Shown here in pieces: positions 1-10,164 of a stretch of 64,000 bases of DNA. Both the position numbers and the translations under genes were made by a program. The notes under the pieces were generated by a model. That model ran no database searches and was not told the origin of the DNA. It worked only from the letters and a program-made list of their open reading frames with translations. This stretch comes from Tritrichomonas musculus (taxonomy: Eukaryota; Parabasalia; Tritrichomonadida; Tritrichomonadidae): the NCBI GenBank assembly GCA_039105265.1, contig JAPFFF010000002.1, positions 1,426,001 to 1,490,000 of the forward strand, read 5' to 3'. The stretch's first letter is position 1, and each line of letters starts with the position of its first letter.

Positions 1-152
1 TTATTATTAAGAAGAGCTTTACCTGTGACTGCTGTACCACTTCCACCGTCATGCTTTAGATAATTGTAGAGATTTACTGTGTTGTTCTCTATCCTTTGCC
101 TTAACGTGAGTTCATTTAATTCCCAAGAGACTGTCAAGTTTGTTTCTGTCAT
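1..152 (-). CDS. Unknown gene, 5' part only (runs off the left edge)
   Basis: An open frame on the minus strand starts at 152 and is still open at base 1, giving about 50 residues beginning MTETNLTVSWELNELTLRQR. No family is recognised. The start is supported by a T-rich stretch upstream (about 160-205), including a TTATTT-type motif of the kind found ahead of many genes in this window. It would be co-oriented with the polymerase of element A, and the two are separated by about 150 bases. The rest of the gene is needed for any functional call. Confidence 0.4.
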   Translation of the reverse strand, partial: MTETNLTVSWELNELTLRQRIENNTVNLYNYLKHDGGSGTAVTGKALLNN

Positions 153-308
153 ATTTGTTTATGTGTATTAATGGAAAAAAATAATTAAAAAAAATAAAAT
201 GAAATCTGTCATCTGTCATCTGTCCGCTCCATTTTTTAGGAAACGATTTATCCGGGAACATCTAGGAACAAGGAACAATAGTCAAACCAAAAATATAACA
301 AGGCTTTT

Positions 309-1276
309 TTAGAATTTAATCTTTCTTGTGAAAACCGGAATATTAATTTGTTGGTAAGAAGATGATTTCCTAAAACAGTTAGCACCATCTAATAAATTAA
401 ATGTTATTTCCTCCCCGTGATACATCCTTTCATATAACTCCTCTACTGTAATACCCATTCGTTTACACTTGTTTAATATACATTGCTTAGGAATTCCTTT
501 CATTCTTATATGATAGCCTTCATTACCTTTTTCATCAACTAGGATATCAAGATAAGATTTCTTTCCTAATGCTATTAATTTTCTAGAATAAACTGACCCA
601 ATAGCACCTTCAAATGAATCGAAATCACAGTGGAATTGTGTCATTTTCTTACCTATTAATTCTTTATGGTATTTGTTTTTAAAGATTTGTGCAATTCTCG
701 GTACATCAATTTCTTTTAAATGAAGACTGTCACAATCAGTATAGTAGATGTCTATTCCATTTTGCTCAGCAGTACTCATTACCCTATTCATTAAATGTTT
801 GCTCCATGACAAGACACTAGCACCAAAATGAGGTAAATTAAAATGACTGTTTATTGGTTTAACCTTCTTAACATATACATTATCAATTGACTTGTTCTCT
901 ATCACCTCTGTTATGTAATTATAGTTCTTCCATATGTACTTTATTGCTTTATCTTTTGGTATGCATTTAGTTTCAGTTGTTGTTGCCTTTAGGATAGATT
1001 TTCCGTAAATAGAATTAAGAAGTAGTTTAATGGTTTGTTGCAATGGATTGTTAGCATCTTGGTATCTCCTTCTTAGATTGAACAATTTCTCTATAAATAC
1101 ATTAATCTTGTTGTTGAATCCTTTGTCAAAGTAATATCCTCTAATAAACTCATAATCGAAATCATAAAACTCCATCAAGTCCATAAAAGCTCTCTTGTCT
1201 ATGTAATAATTGTTGATGGGGTTGTTGTTAAATATTTTTGACCCTTGATCGTTCCTACTAAATATTTGACCAAATT
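309..1276 (-). CDS. Protein-primed DNA polymerase B of element A, C-terminal part
   Basis: Carries the C-terminal half of a family B DNA polymerase of the protein-primed Maverick type. Motif B is seen as LLLNSIYGKS near 1010 and motif C as YTDCDSLH near 745, where the two aspartates would bind catalytic metal. The frame is open up to the edge of the MITE at 1279, which separates it from the rest of the gene (2181-4363). The family copies the element from a terminal protein primer. This polymerase differs from those of elements B and D: it is shorter and has no HNH motif, so it represents a second lineage. Confidence 0.85.
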
Positions 1277-1278
1277 TA

Positions 1279-2178
1279 CAGGGTGGTCAAAAAGTCTGTT
1301 CGTCAGGGTTTTTTACAATGTATAGTTAACATTACTATTTCATATTATGTACAAATATTCTTTGAATTATAAATAATAAATGTATATTATTTATTGTTGA
1401 AAATCTTTTTAATTAACTTTTAAAAAATTAATTCAAAAAATAGTTTGTGTTTATATTTTTTTGTATTTTTAAAATGTATTGAAAAAAATTTAATGTATTT
1501 CAGAATGTGATTCTATTTCATTTATCAAAATAAAATAATATTAAGCTTAGTTTAAGAAGATAATATTGACATATATTTTGAAAATAATTATTTGAGTTTG
1601 AACCATAAAATGATGAATAAACTTCAAACCATACATACATTCATCTCTTTTGATTAAAAAGTATTATAAAAAAACCTAATATTGGATTTTACTGAATTAA
1701 TTTCTATATTTTAATATATATGCATCTATACTATTTGAATATATGCATTTATTAAATATTTATTCCAATTATCAGTTTAAATTGTTTGATTGAATCTTAT
1801 ATGTGCAAAATTTGAACTTTTTCAGTATTCAAAAATTTTTGGAATAATGATAAAATAGTTGAAACTAATTCATAAATCATATTTATATTTATTTATTAAT
1901 ATATATAATAATATACAATTTAAACTTTTTATATATAATGTTTTTATGAATATAGAATGATTTTTAACTATTGAAAATATAGATTTTAATAAGACAATTG
2001 AAAATTTGATATGCTTTAAAAAATTCAATTAGAAAAATATATGTGAAGGACCTATTTGAATATTTTTTTAAGTTATTGATTACTATAAAAATTATCTATT
2101 ATAATATATAGATATAATAAGCAAATATTTAATATTCATTAAAATAATGATTGACGAACAGACTTTTTGACCACCCTG
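1279..2178. mobile_element. Mariner-like MITE (900 bp) inside the polymerase of element A
   Basis: A 900-bp segment is bounded by perfect 27-bp terminal inverted repeats beginning CAGGGTGGTCAAAAAGTCTG, each flanked by TA (1277-1278 and 2179-2180). A TA target duplication and a CAGGG start are typical of Tc1/mariner (IS630) elements. The interior is more than 80% A+T with no reading frame of note, so it is a non-autonomous derivative that depends on a transposase supplied elsewhere. Its identical ends suggest a recent insertion. It sits between polymerase motifs A and B of element A and so post-dates A. The mariner at 22427-23430 cannot be shown to be its partner because that copy has no recognisable matching ends. 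Confidence 0.93.
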
Positions 2179-2180
2179 TA

Positions 2181-4363
2181 TATGGTTTGTCAGCTTTGCA
2201 CTTGATCTCCTTGATATTGATTTCAATGAAGAATTGATCAAAATCTAATAATTCCTTTGTAAACATATCCGATGGGCCCGCACGATTAGTACCTGAGGCC
2301 TCCAGGCGAATTACTTCTGGCACTCCTTTAGGTACTCCAGACATAATACTCATTGCACTAGGATATAAACTGACTGCATCAAAATCTTGTATCCTTTCCT
2401 CTATATATTGCTTTTCATTATTAGCTGTCATTGTTCTACCTCCACTAACACATCTCTGAATGAAGTTTTGTGGTTTACCACTAAGTTGATAACACCCATC
2501 AAAGCAACCAAATTTATATGCATAATAGTAGCCAATAGAGCTAATGGATTTAAAGTTATGGACATCAAGCATCTTTGTCTTCGTCTGCTTAAATACTTCT
2601 ACCAGATCTCTATTAAATTTCTCTACTCCCTTCATCAATACTATGCAATCCAGTTTGCAATAATAGATAGCATACTTCATAATATCAATAGCTCCTCCAA
2701 CATATGCACCACAAGCTTTTGCATTATCTATTAATTGCTTCCAGTCTTGTTTTATCTGTGTCAATGGTTTCTTGTCTTGGTTCTCTAAGTAATACTGTAG
2801 TTGAAATTCAAGCGCAGAGACAGTTTTCCTATTTATGTTCCTTTCAGTATATAATTTATAGGCCATTACCTCTTTATGAACTGGTAACTGAAACATCTTA
2901 CCAAATGAAGCTAATGCAGCAGGGATGATAGAGTAGCTATTGCGGAAAGTTAATCTCTTGTTAGGTTTATACTTTGTCATGACTATTTGCAGAATCGTTC
3001 CACTTCTCTCTGTTATTTGTACATCCCATCCAGGAGTATTTATAAAGAAACAAGCATCATATTTAAGGTTATGGAAGTAAATGAGAGAATTGTTCTCCAA
3101 TGACTTTAGTAATCTGTCAGCAATATTCTCCCCATCAAATATCATTTTATGAATTAACTCTTTTGTCCTGTACACAGTAATATTTAGATAAGGCATATGG
3201 GATGATACAGTGGTATTAGTTTCAAAATCAGAATAATAAATCCTACTCCACTCTCTCTCCTTTTTCGTCTCTGATGAATCTATTAGTTTGCAGCACAATT
3301 CAGGATCATATTCAAGGTCTGTATAATCCGCTAAGTGAGAGTTGTATTCATTCGTTGCTAAAATATTCATTTCACAGGACTTTATCTCCCTGAACTTTCC
3401 TTCTTTAAATAGCTTGCGAAATATTGCCATAGGTTTAACACCATTTAGGGGTTTATATATCATGTAATGGTTCTTGTACAGTAATAAATCAACAATTCGG
3501 TCAAACTCTTTGGCCCATGGTCTCTTTCTTGTATCTATTTTTATTTGTAGTTGGCTTCTTTCATCATATTTCTCATCAATCCTTCTTACAACAAAATGGC
3601 ATTTAAACTGCTTGGCTATATCGTATATCAAGTTATTGGGGATTAACCTAGTCTTGACCATAAAGCGTAAATAATTTATTTCATCATCAGTGAATACACC
3701 AGACTGAATGCAAGCATATACCAAACAATTGTCTTTATAGTTCTTCTTATCAACTGTCTTGAATATTTGGTACTGTGATAAGTCTAAATCAGAGAGATTA
3801 ATATAAGGGAAGAATCCACCTTCTGGATTATCGCGATAATCGTCGTCGACTTCAACTTCTTCTTCATACAACTTACCTTTATTATCTTCTTTATTAATAG
3901 TGAATGATGTTTGTTTGCCTCTCTTTCTATTTTTAATGAAGAGCAACTGGTATTTTGCAGGGATGAATACATTGCCAACCCAAGGATTATTGTCTGAACA
4001 GTCATCATTCAAGTCTATTGTCCCTGATATATGTCCTATTGTTGAATCTAATCTTCGTGCCTTGGAAAGTGTAAACCATTTGTATTCCTCACCACCTAAT
4101 GATTCGCTTTTTACTACTATATTCTTCTTATTCTCTTTGTGTAATTGTCTTAATGTTTCAGTGAAAGCAAGTCTCTTATCTTCATCATCACCTATATCTA
4201 TGTCAAATGATATTTCTTTCTTAGCCTTGGTCATGAATTCTTTCAAATATTTCTTGAACTTTCGTTTGTCTCTTACGTCTTTCACCCTTTGCTTGTACTC
4301 TTTTCTTGCTTCCGTTCTTGCAGTCGAATAGAGGTCAACTGATATATCAAAGAGGTATGTCAT
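2181..4363 (-). CDS. Protein-primed DNA polymerase B of element A, N-terminal part
   Basis: Holds the N-terminal and exonuclease regions and the first polymerase motif of a family B polymerase. Near residue 209 DNCLVYACI, with a downstream KNHYMIY, resembles the Cys and His boxes of OTU/papain-like cysteine proteases. Exonuclease motifs follow: YSDFETN near 377, HNLKYDACFF near 430 and YYCKLDCIVL near 566. Polymerase motif A is DAVSLYPSAM near 663. The start at 4363 is preceded by a T-rich TTTTTTTATTTC stretch, like other genes here. The gene is divergent from the GIY-YIG-like gene at 4419, with 55 bases between them. The remaining part lies beyond the MITE. Codon use and AT content match the neighbours. 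Confidence 0.88.
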
Positions 4364-4418
4364 TTAAGTGTAAACAAGAAATAAAAAAATATCACGCTAA
4401 ATATTTATTAACCCTAAA

Positions 4419-4742
4419 ATGGTAGAATACATATATTTGATTCGTGAAAGGGAATTTTCTTATTCTAATCAACCTGTATACAAAATTGGTAGAACAAATA
4501 AGATTGCAACAAGAATGGGACAATATCCAAAAGACAGCGAAGTATATATAATTGAAGCAGTAAGTGATTCAGTAAAAGTGGAAAAAGAATTAATAACAAT
4601 ATTTGAAGAAAATTATAAGAGAGCAACAACAAGAGATGGAACCGCATTTATAGGTAATGAGTACTTTGTTGGGAATGTGAATGAAATGATATATATTATT
4701 AGGACTTATATCCAATATCATTGTCCCAGAGCTATCATTTAG
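4419..4742 (+). CDS. GIY-YIG-like (T5orf172/MUG113-type) small protein
   Basis: A 107-residue protein starting MVEYIYLIRE. The pattern YIYLIRE, then VYKIGRT with an Arg ten residues on, then YPKDSEVYII and a late GNEYF box matches the GIY-YIG-like domain found alone or beside Bro-N in poxviruses and other large DNA viruses. In those families the fold is a single-strand or homing-type nuclease. Activity here is inferred only. It lies between the divergent polymerase and the convergent minor-capsid candidate, overlapping the latter's 3' end by about 8 bases, which shows how compact element A is. A TATTTATTAACC stretch precedes the ATG. Confidence 0.6.
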   Translation: MVEYIYLIREREFSYSNQPVYKIGRTNKIATRMGQYPKDSEVYIIEAVSDSVKVEKELITIFEENYKRATTRDGTAFIGNEYFVGNVNEMIYIIRTYIQYHCPRAII

Positions 4743-5469
4743 TAAGGATGTCATATATATCAGCCTCTTGGCTTGGTTTTATTTTTAAGGTAATGAAGAG
4801 AGGAGATTTTAATATTACTGGTTGAAACATGAAATCGACTAATCTCATTTCCAAATATTTTAATGAATCCGTATTAACTTTTATTTTTATTGGCTTAGTC
4901 ATGTCATAGTTAACTATCATTGCCTCTTGATCCATTATCATTGTGTCAATGTTTGCAAGGATGCTTGGGGTATATTCTTGGTCTCCAATTGATGAATGAG
5001 TTGCTACCCCCTGTAATGAAACTAAATACAACTTATTGGCAAAATCAAGTATAGGTAGATCAGGTACCTCGCACTCAACTCCATTTGGAAATATATGCCC
5101 TGGTTTAGTATTGAACAAACCAGTAATCAATTTCGCTCTATGACTACCTTCCTTGAAAGTTACATTTTGGACTGGTTTTAGTGAAATGGTTCTATTATTG
5201 ATATTCTTGAACTCGATTACAGTCTGATTTGCATTTAGGCATTTGACTAAGTAGTTAAAGGAGTAAGCATACATTTCATCAAATTCTATTTTTACTTCTC
5301 CGAGTGATGACTCAAATATTAAATAATCATCATCCGTTGTCATTAATATGTTTGCCTTGGTGTTAATAGATGAAACATAATACTTCACGTATGGGCATTT
5401 CCATGGTATATCAATATTAAGTCTTACAGTATTGTAATTACCTGGTTGGCTCTGAACCGAATACAACAT
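4735..5469 (-). CDS. Candidate minor capsid (penton-like) protein of element A
   Basis: A 244-residue protein with no charged low-complexity region and a strand-rich composition. Its C-terminus reads LEMRLVDFMFQPVILKSPLF and then ITLKIKP. This hydrophobic-strand ending, with a conserved Ser before the last strand, is also seen in candidate minor capsid proteins of elements B (40365) and E (61191). By Polinton precedent the minor capsid protein is a single jelly-roll that fills the vertices. The gene is divergent from the giant fibre-like gene at 5489, with only 19 bases between start codons, so one short bidirectional promoter must serve both. The assignment rests on pattern and position and has not been tested by a search. 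Confidence 0.42.
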   Translation of the reverse strand: MLYSVQSQPGNYNTVRLNIDIPWKCPYVKYYVSSINTKANILMTTDDDYLIFESSLGEVKIEFDEMYAYSFNYLVKCLNANQTVIEFKNINNRTISLKPVQNVTFKEGSHRAKLITGLFNTKPGHIFPNGVECEVPDLPILDFANKLYLVSLQGVATHSSIGDQEYTPSILANIDTMIMDQEAMIVNYDMTKPIKIKVNTDSLKYLEMRLVDFMFQPVILKSPLFITLKIKPSQEADIYDILTK

Positions 5470-5488
5470 AATTTATTTTCAAAGAAAA

Positions 5489-8400
5489 ATGTCTTTGACA
5501 CTGTATTCTGCAAAGAGCAAGGTGGCATCTAAACTTAAAGCAAATGGTTTTGAAATATGTGAAGGAGAAGATGAAGATGGAAATGAACAAATAAATATCA
5601 TTCAAGAAGATAAGCCTAATGTATATCCAAAGTTCAATTGTCTGTATAATAAGAGTGAAGTAGACGCCCGAGTAGTTAACGGTTACATAGAAAATGGAGG
5701 CAGTCTTGAAGGATTCGGTGACATTCCAATAACTGAAAAATCTACACAAATACTTGAATATCGAGCCCCAATGAAGAAAAGTATATTAGAGGAATCCAAC
5801 AGAGAGCTGATCAAAGAAGAATTTTGTGTTAATACATTTAATGACATTATCGAAGGGGAATCAAAAACTTGTGAGGCCATTCATGAAATGTATAATGAAT
5901 TGATGTGTGCAGCAGATGGTTATGAGCAAGTAGTATTAGATGAAGATAAAGGGCAATGTGATGTTATAAAGTATGTCCAAACTCCAACAGATGAATTCCA
6001 ACACCTTCCGTTTCATAATCTAGCTAGTATATTGAAGAATATCATTAAGAATGAAAAGAATAATCAAAATACCACAAGAATATTATATGATACATTTAAC
6101 AAAACAAACTGGATAAAGTTTATAAATGGGACAAAACAATATCATTATAATCTTCAGGACAATACGCTCAAGACAATAGGATACAAATATAAAAATAGTA
6201 ATGTTGAAGTTAAAGCAGACCAGTTAGTGGAGGTAAGCAGCCCTGGTGAGTTTATTGATATATACATGCAAAACCAAAAAGATAATTATGCAAATATTAA
6301 ACTATTTATGGGTGCTTTCCTAGCACAATACTTGGTTGAAGTAATGATAAAGAAAGGAGTCAACTATATTAAAACCAGAAAAGATGCTGATAGTTTACGA
6401 ATAACTATTGTTGAAGATGACGGTACATCTGAAACTATCACACTTGGAGAATACTTAAATAATGTGTACTCAAGCTTAAACAATTTAACGCAAGCTCATA
6501 ATGATTTACATGATTATGTCCTCAAAATTAAATCCTGTAAATGTAATCAAGGCGCTGGAGGAGAAGATATAAATCGCATACTACAGATGAGAGATCACTT
6601 AGAAAATCATATCCGAGATTTACAAAACAATCAAAATCGTCTCTTCATAGACAGAGCAGTTGAGTCTACTCAAGATGTATTTACTCAAACGATTTTATAT
6701 CGAGATGCAATACCAGAAATAGCAAAACAGGTCCTTGAACAAGATAAAGAGAAACAAAAAGTTGATGTACAAGATAGAAGTTCGGACCGTGGAAAACATC
6801 ATGATGATAATTACGTATGGAATGTGTTATGGAAAGAATGGGAAGAAATAATAGATGAGTTTGATAGACCTGAAGGATGGAGAGAAAACAGACAAGCTAG
6901 TGTTCCAATAAATTATATTTGGGATTTAGTGCATGGAGAATGGGTGATGATTGATAATGTTCATGATAATATTTCACCAACATGGAGATATGAAATGGAT
7001 AGTGAATACATTGCGTATAATCTTCTGAAGATATATGAGAATGATGAAAATGGTTATTTACGATGGAGCGACAGATATCAAGAGTGGCAATGGTATTCAT
7101 ATTATGATCACTATACAGAGAATGAATCGATTTATATACCAAATAGGATTAGAAATAATCAAGAAGCCTTTGGTCCATTGTTTGCATGGAATATCATGGA
7201 TACACAATGGCAAGAACATGACCAAGATTTTCTAGATAATTGGAGAACAGATTCCATTTTAAACCCACCAGACAATTTCATATGGGATGTTGAACATGAA
7301 GAATGGGTGATAATGACGCAACATTTTGATGGAGTTGATGGATGGCGTACAATACATAGCCGTGAAATGATAGATATCGTTGAAATAAGAAATTCATTAT
7401 TACATCTCTTTGGAAAAATAGAGTGGAATGAAGAAAGAAAACAATGGATATGGAAGCCAATTCTAGAGAATGAAAATAATCCAGCTTCACCATTAGCACT
7501 GTTTTCAAACGATAAATCTACTGGAACATCAATTGCTTTACCAGATTTTGTCAATAATGCACTTTCATTTGAAAAAGTATTGGAATGTTATGGTGTTGAT
7601 ATCTGTGATGATATTCCAACATTAGATGAAACTAAACCAGTACTTGGTAAATATATTATTAAAGGAGATCTAGAAGTCAATGGTAAAATTCTTTGTGATT
7701 CTGTACCAAGTGGAGGTATTGTTACTACTGATTTCTCGCATGAACCTGGATATCCTGTTTATAATGTTAAGAGCAAAGATTTAGTTATGGATTCAATGAT
7801 ATTAAATGATAAAGACTATAGTGTCCTACTAATTAAAATACCTGATGAATTAAAGAGTGCAATCACAAGAATAACTGATACAACAAAAATGTTTAGAATA
7901 ATATTGAGAACAAATATCTTGTATGATGTTGATGGTAATTTAATGAAAGAGTTCTTCATATATGTAAAAGATGGGCAGCCATATAATCCTGTAATTTCAA
8001 GAAACGTAGATACAGATTTTTATTCTGTAATGAGTATTGGAAATGATGAATCACCAATGAAGAATAGTTTTTATATTGCATTTGATAAGATATCAACGGT
8101 TAATCCTTATAAACTCTATCACAAAGGAGAAATAAGTATCCAATATCTATTATCACAAGATTCATTGGTAGCTGTTGAACCAACAATAAGATGTGATATT
8201 ATTGAAGCAGAGAATGCATTAAGATTACACAAAAATGATAACCTATACCTTTATCTACCTGATATTATTACTGAAGAAACCTTAGAAATAGAGGCACCAG
8301 ATACAAATAAAGTAGAAAAGGAATTCTACAAAATCATCTATAAAATACCAACTGATTATGTTATCCCTAATGGTTTAGAATTTGGTTTCAAAGAATTCTG

Positions 8401-10135
8401 TTTTGGTAATGAGTGGACATTAATATGGAATGGATCAGAATGGACAGATAATAATTGTCAAGGATTGCTTAGAGGTAAGGTATCATCTAAATTACGAAAG
8501 GTTAATTCAAAACAAAACTCTGATGGTGCTATTGGTTGCTTTATTTTGATTAAAGACACAAAAACACATCACTCTGTAATCCCTGAAAGTAGTAATGGTT
8601 TATTATATGGCTTAATTGAAAATAGCACTATTGATACAACAATTTGGTATACACATAAAGAAGAATCTGATGACGGCGCTTTATATGATGTTGAATGGCT
8701 ATTTGACAAAAAGTTAAATGGAGCAAGTTGTGAAGGATATGATATGTTAAATACTTATTTCACATTTGGTAATTTATCAAGCGGGAAATTTAATTACTTA
8801 AATCTTAAAAAAATAGCATTAACTATAACATTGAGGGGTTCATCTATATCAAACACATTCACATTTGAAAGCACTGGAGTTAGAAGGACGACTAAAAATG
8901 ATAGGGCCTACATTGACTTAAAGCCAGTAGTGGATTGTATAGAACAGCTTGCTTATAAATGGGAAGGCTCTAATATTAAATCAAGAGATATAGAATTATA
9001 TTTAAGAAAAGATTTAGTTGACCCCATAGAAGAAATAAGTTGGAACCCTGAAACAAATCCATTTCAATATATCATTAGAAACCAATTTTATGAAATCAAG
9101 CCAAGGCCAGATGCAGCTTCAACATTATATACTGATTTTAACATCACATCTTCAAAAATAATTACAGCTGATAACATTACAACAATGAGAAGTGATTTAA
9201 ATGTTGTTTCAAATAATTATGATGTAATGAATTATGATGTATCAAAAATAAGAAAGGAAGTAAATACACTAAATACACAAATGGCTATACAAATAATGAA
9301 AACACAATATTTAGAACAAGCTGTAAATGCTATTCAAGTTGCCGGTGCTATAAAACTTGCATTCTCTACTCCAATGGCTGTATTAGGTGCAATTGGTTTG
9401 GCTGTATCTACTGTTGGAATTGAATTCGGTGTCCATACTATTTATAACGGGAATGATGTATCTAATTTATCTTATGAACAATTACAAAACACTTACCCAG
9501 ATGCTGATACTTCAAATATTCAAAATGTAGACGCTGGACAAATTAATCAAGTTGTTGGTAGTATTGGTGCTGAACCAGATTTATTAAATAGTTATTGGAA
9601 TCAGTATAGAGATTTAGTCATGGACTTAGATATGTGGGATGGAAATGAAGAAATGTGTGATCAAATATTTAATCAATTAAATGAATTAGTACAAACAATA
9701 GATAGAGAATTCCCTGGAGCTGAATTACCACCATGGGTTTCAGTAATTGTTCATGCACCTGATGTTCAAACATTAGCAGCTCAACAAGTAGTTAAAGTTA
9801 CAGATAAACAAATATTAGGTTCATTAATTAAATGGTGCGAAAAGGATTATAAAAGATTAGATGACCCAACAAAATTTAAAGACAATTGGTTTAATCCTGA
9901 TAAGGCAGTATTATCTTTATCTGCAACAATTGATATTTGTAATAGGATGAGAGATTCCATGAAATTTCCAATCATGATATTAGCAAAAAATATGGAAGCA
10001 TTTAATAATGTTAATATGGATGAATATTACAAGAAGAGTGAAGTGAATGAGATGCTACAACAGAAGGATGCCATAATTGAATCATTAGCAAATAGAATTG
10101 CTGCATTGGAAAAGAAGTGTGCAAATATAGAGTAG
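5489..10135 (+). CDS. Giant fibre-like protein 1 of element A (1548 aa)
   Basis: A 1548-residue protein, probably structural. Residues about 445-660 hold five or six repeats built on an aromatic pair about ten residues apart (for example VWNVLWKEWEE, IWDLVHGEWV, IWDVEHEEWV). A middle region (about 750-1190) is shared with the next gene. Near 1200-1260 comes a very conserved block (STLYTDFNITSSKIITADNI) followed by heptad-like coiled coil and a hydrophobic stretch (about 1285-1325). The C-terminus ends in YYKKSEVNEMLQQKD and a short coiled coil, the motif style of phage tail fibres. It lies 29 bases upstream of its paralogue at 10165, on the same strand. I infer a trimeric spike or fibre; no enzyme motif is seen. 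Confidence 0.6.
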   Translation: MSLTLYSAKSKVASKLKANGFEICEGEDEDGNEQINIIQEDKPNVYPKFNCLYNKSEVDARVVNGYIENGGSLEGFGDIPITEKSTQILEYRAPMKKSILEESNRELIKEEFCVNTFNDIIEGESKTCEAIHEMYNELMCAADGYEQVVLDEDKGQCDVIKYVQTPTDEFQHLPFHNLASILKNIIKNEKNNQNTTRILYDTFNKTNWIKFINGTKQYHYNLQDNTLKTIGYKYKNSNVEVKADQLVEVSSPGEFIDIYMQNQKDNYANIKLFMGAFLAQYLVEVMIKKGVNYIKTRKDADSLRITIVEDDGTSETITLGEYLNNVYSSLNNLTQAHNDLHDYVLKIKSCKCNQGAGGEDINRILQMRDHLENHIRDLQNNQNRLFIDRAVESTQDVFTQTILYRDAIPEIAKQVLEQDKEKQKVDVQDRSSDRGKHHDDNYVWNVLWKEWEEIIDEFDRPEGWRENRQASVPINYIWDLVHGEWVMIDNVHDNISPTWRYEMDSEYIAYNLLKIYENDENGYLRWSDRYQEWQWYSYYDHYTENESIYIPNRIRNNQEAFGPLFAWNIMDTQWQEHDQDFLDNWRTDSILNPPDNFIWDVEHEEWVIMTQHFDGVDGWRTIHSREMIDIVEIRNSLLHLFGKIEWNEERKQWIWKPILENENNPASPLALFSNDKSTGTSIALPDFVNNALSFEKVLECYGVDICDDIPTLDETKPVLGKYIIKGDLEVNGKILCDSVPSGGIVTTDFSHEPGYPVYNVKSKDLVMDSMILNDKDYSVLLIKIPDELKSAITRITDTTKMFRIILRTNILYDVDGNLMKEFFIYVKDGQPYNPVISRNVDTDFYSVMSIGNDESPMKNSFYIAFDKISTVNPYKLYHKGEISIQYLLSQDSLVAVEPTIRCDIIEAENALRLHKNDNLYLYLPDIITEETLEIEAPDTNKVEKEFYKIIYKIPTDYVIPNGLEFGFKEFCFGNEWTLIWNGSEWTDNNCQGLLRGKVSSKLRKVNSKQNSDGAIGCFILIKDTKTHHSVIPESSNGLLYGLIENSTIDTTIWYTHKEESDDGALYDVEWLFDKKLNGASCEGYDMLNTYFTFGNLSSGKFNYLNLKKIALTITLRGSSISNTFTFESTGVRRTTKNDRAYIDLKPVVDCIEQLAYKWEGSNIKSRDIELYLRKDLVDPIEEISWNPETNPFQYIIRNQFYEIKPRPDAASTLYTDFNITSSKIITADNITTMRSDLNVVSNNYDVMNYDVSKIRKEVNTLNTQMAIQIMKTQYLEQAVNAIQVAGAIKLAFSTPMAVLGAIGLAVSTVGIEFGVHTIYNGNDVSNLSYEQLQNTYPDADTSNIQNVDAGQINQVVGSIGAEPDLLNSYWNQYRDLVMDLDMWDGNEEMCDQIFNQLNELVQTIDREFPGAELPPWVSVIVHAPDVQTLAAQQVVKVTDKQILGSLIKWCEKDYKRLDDPTKFKDNWFNPDKAVLSLSATIDICNRMRDSMKFPIMILAKNMEAFNNVNMDEYYKKSEVNEMLQQKDAIIESLANRIAALEKKCANIE

Positions 10136-10164
10136 ATTAGGGAATAATTTTTTTAGAGATTTAA

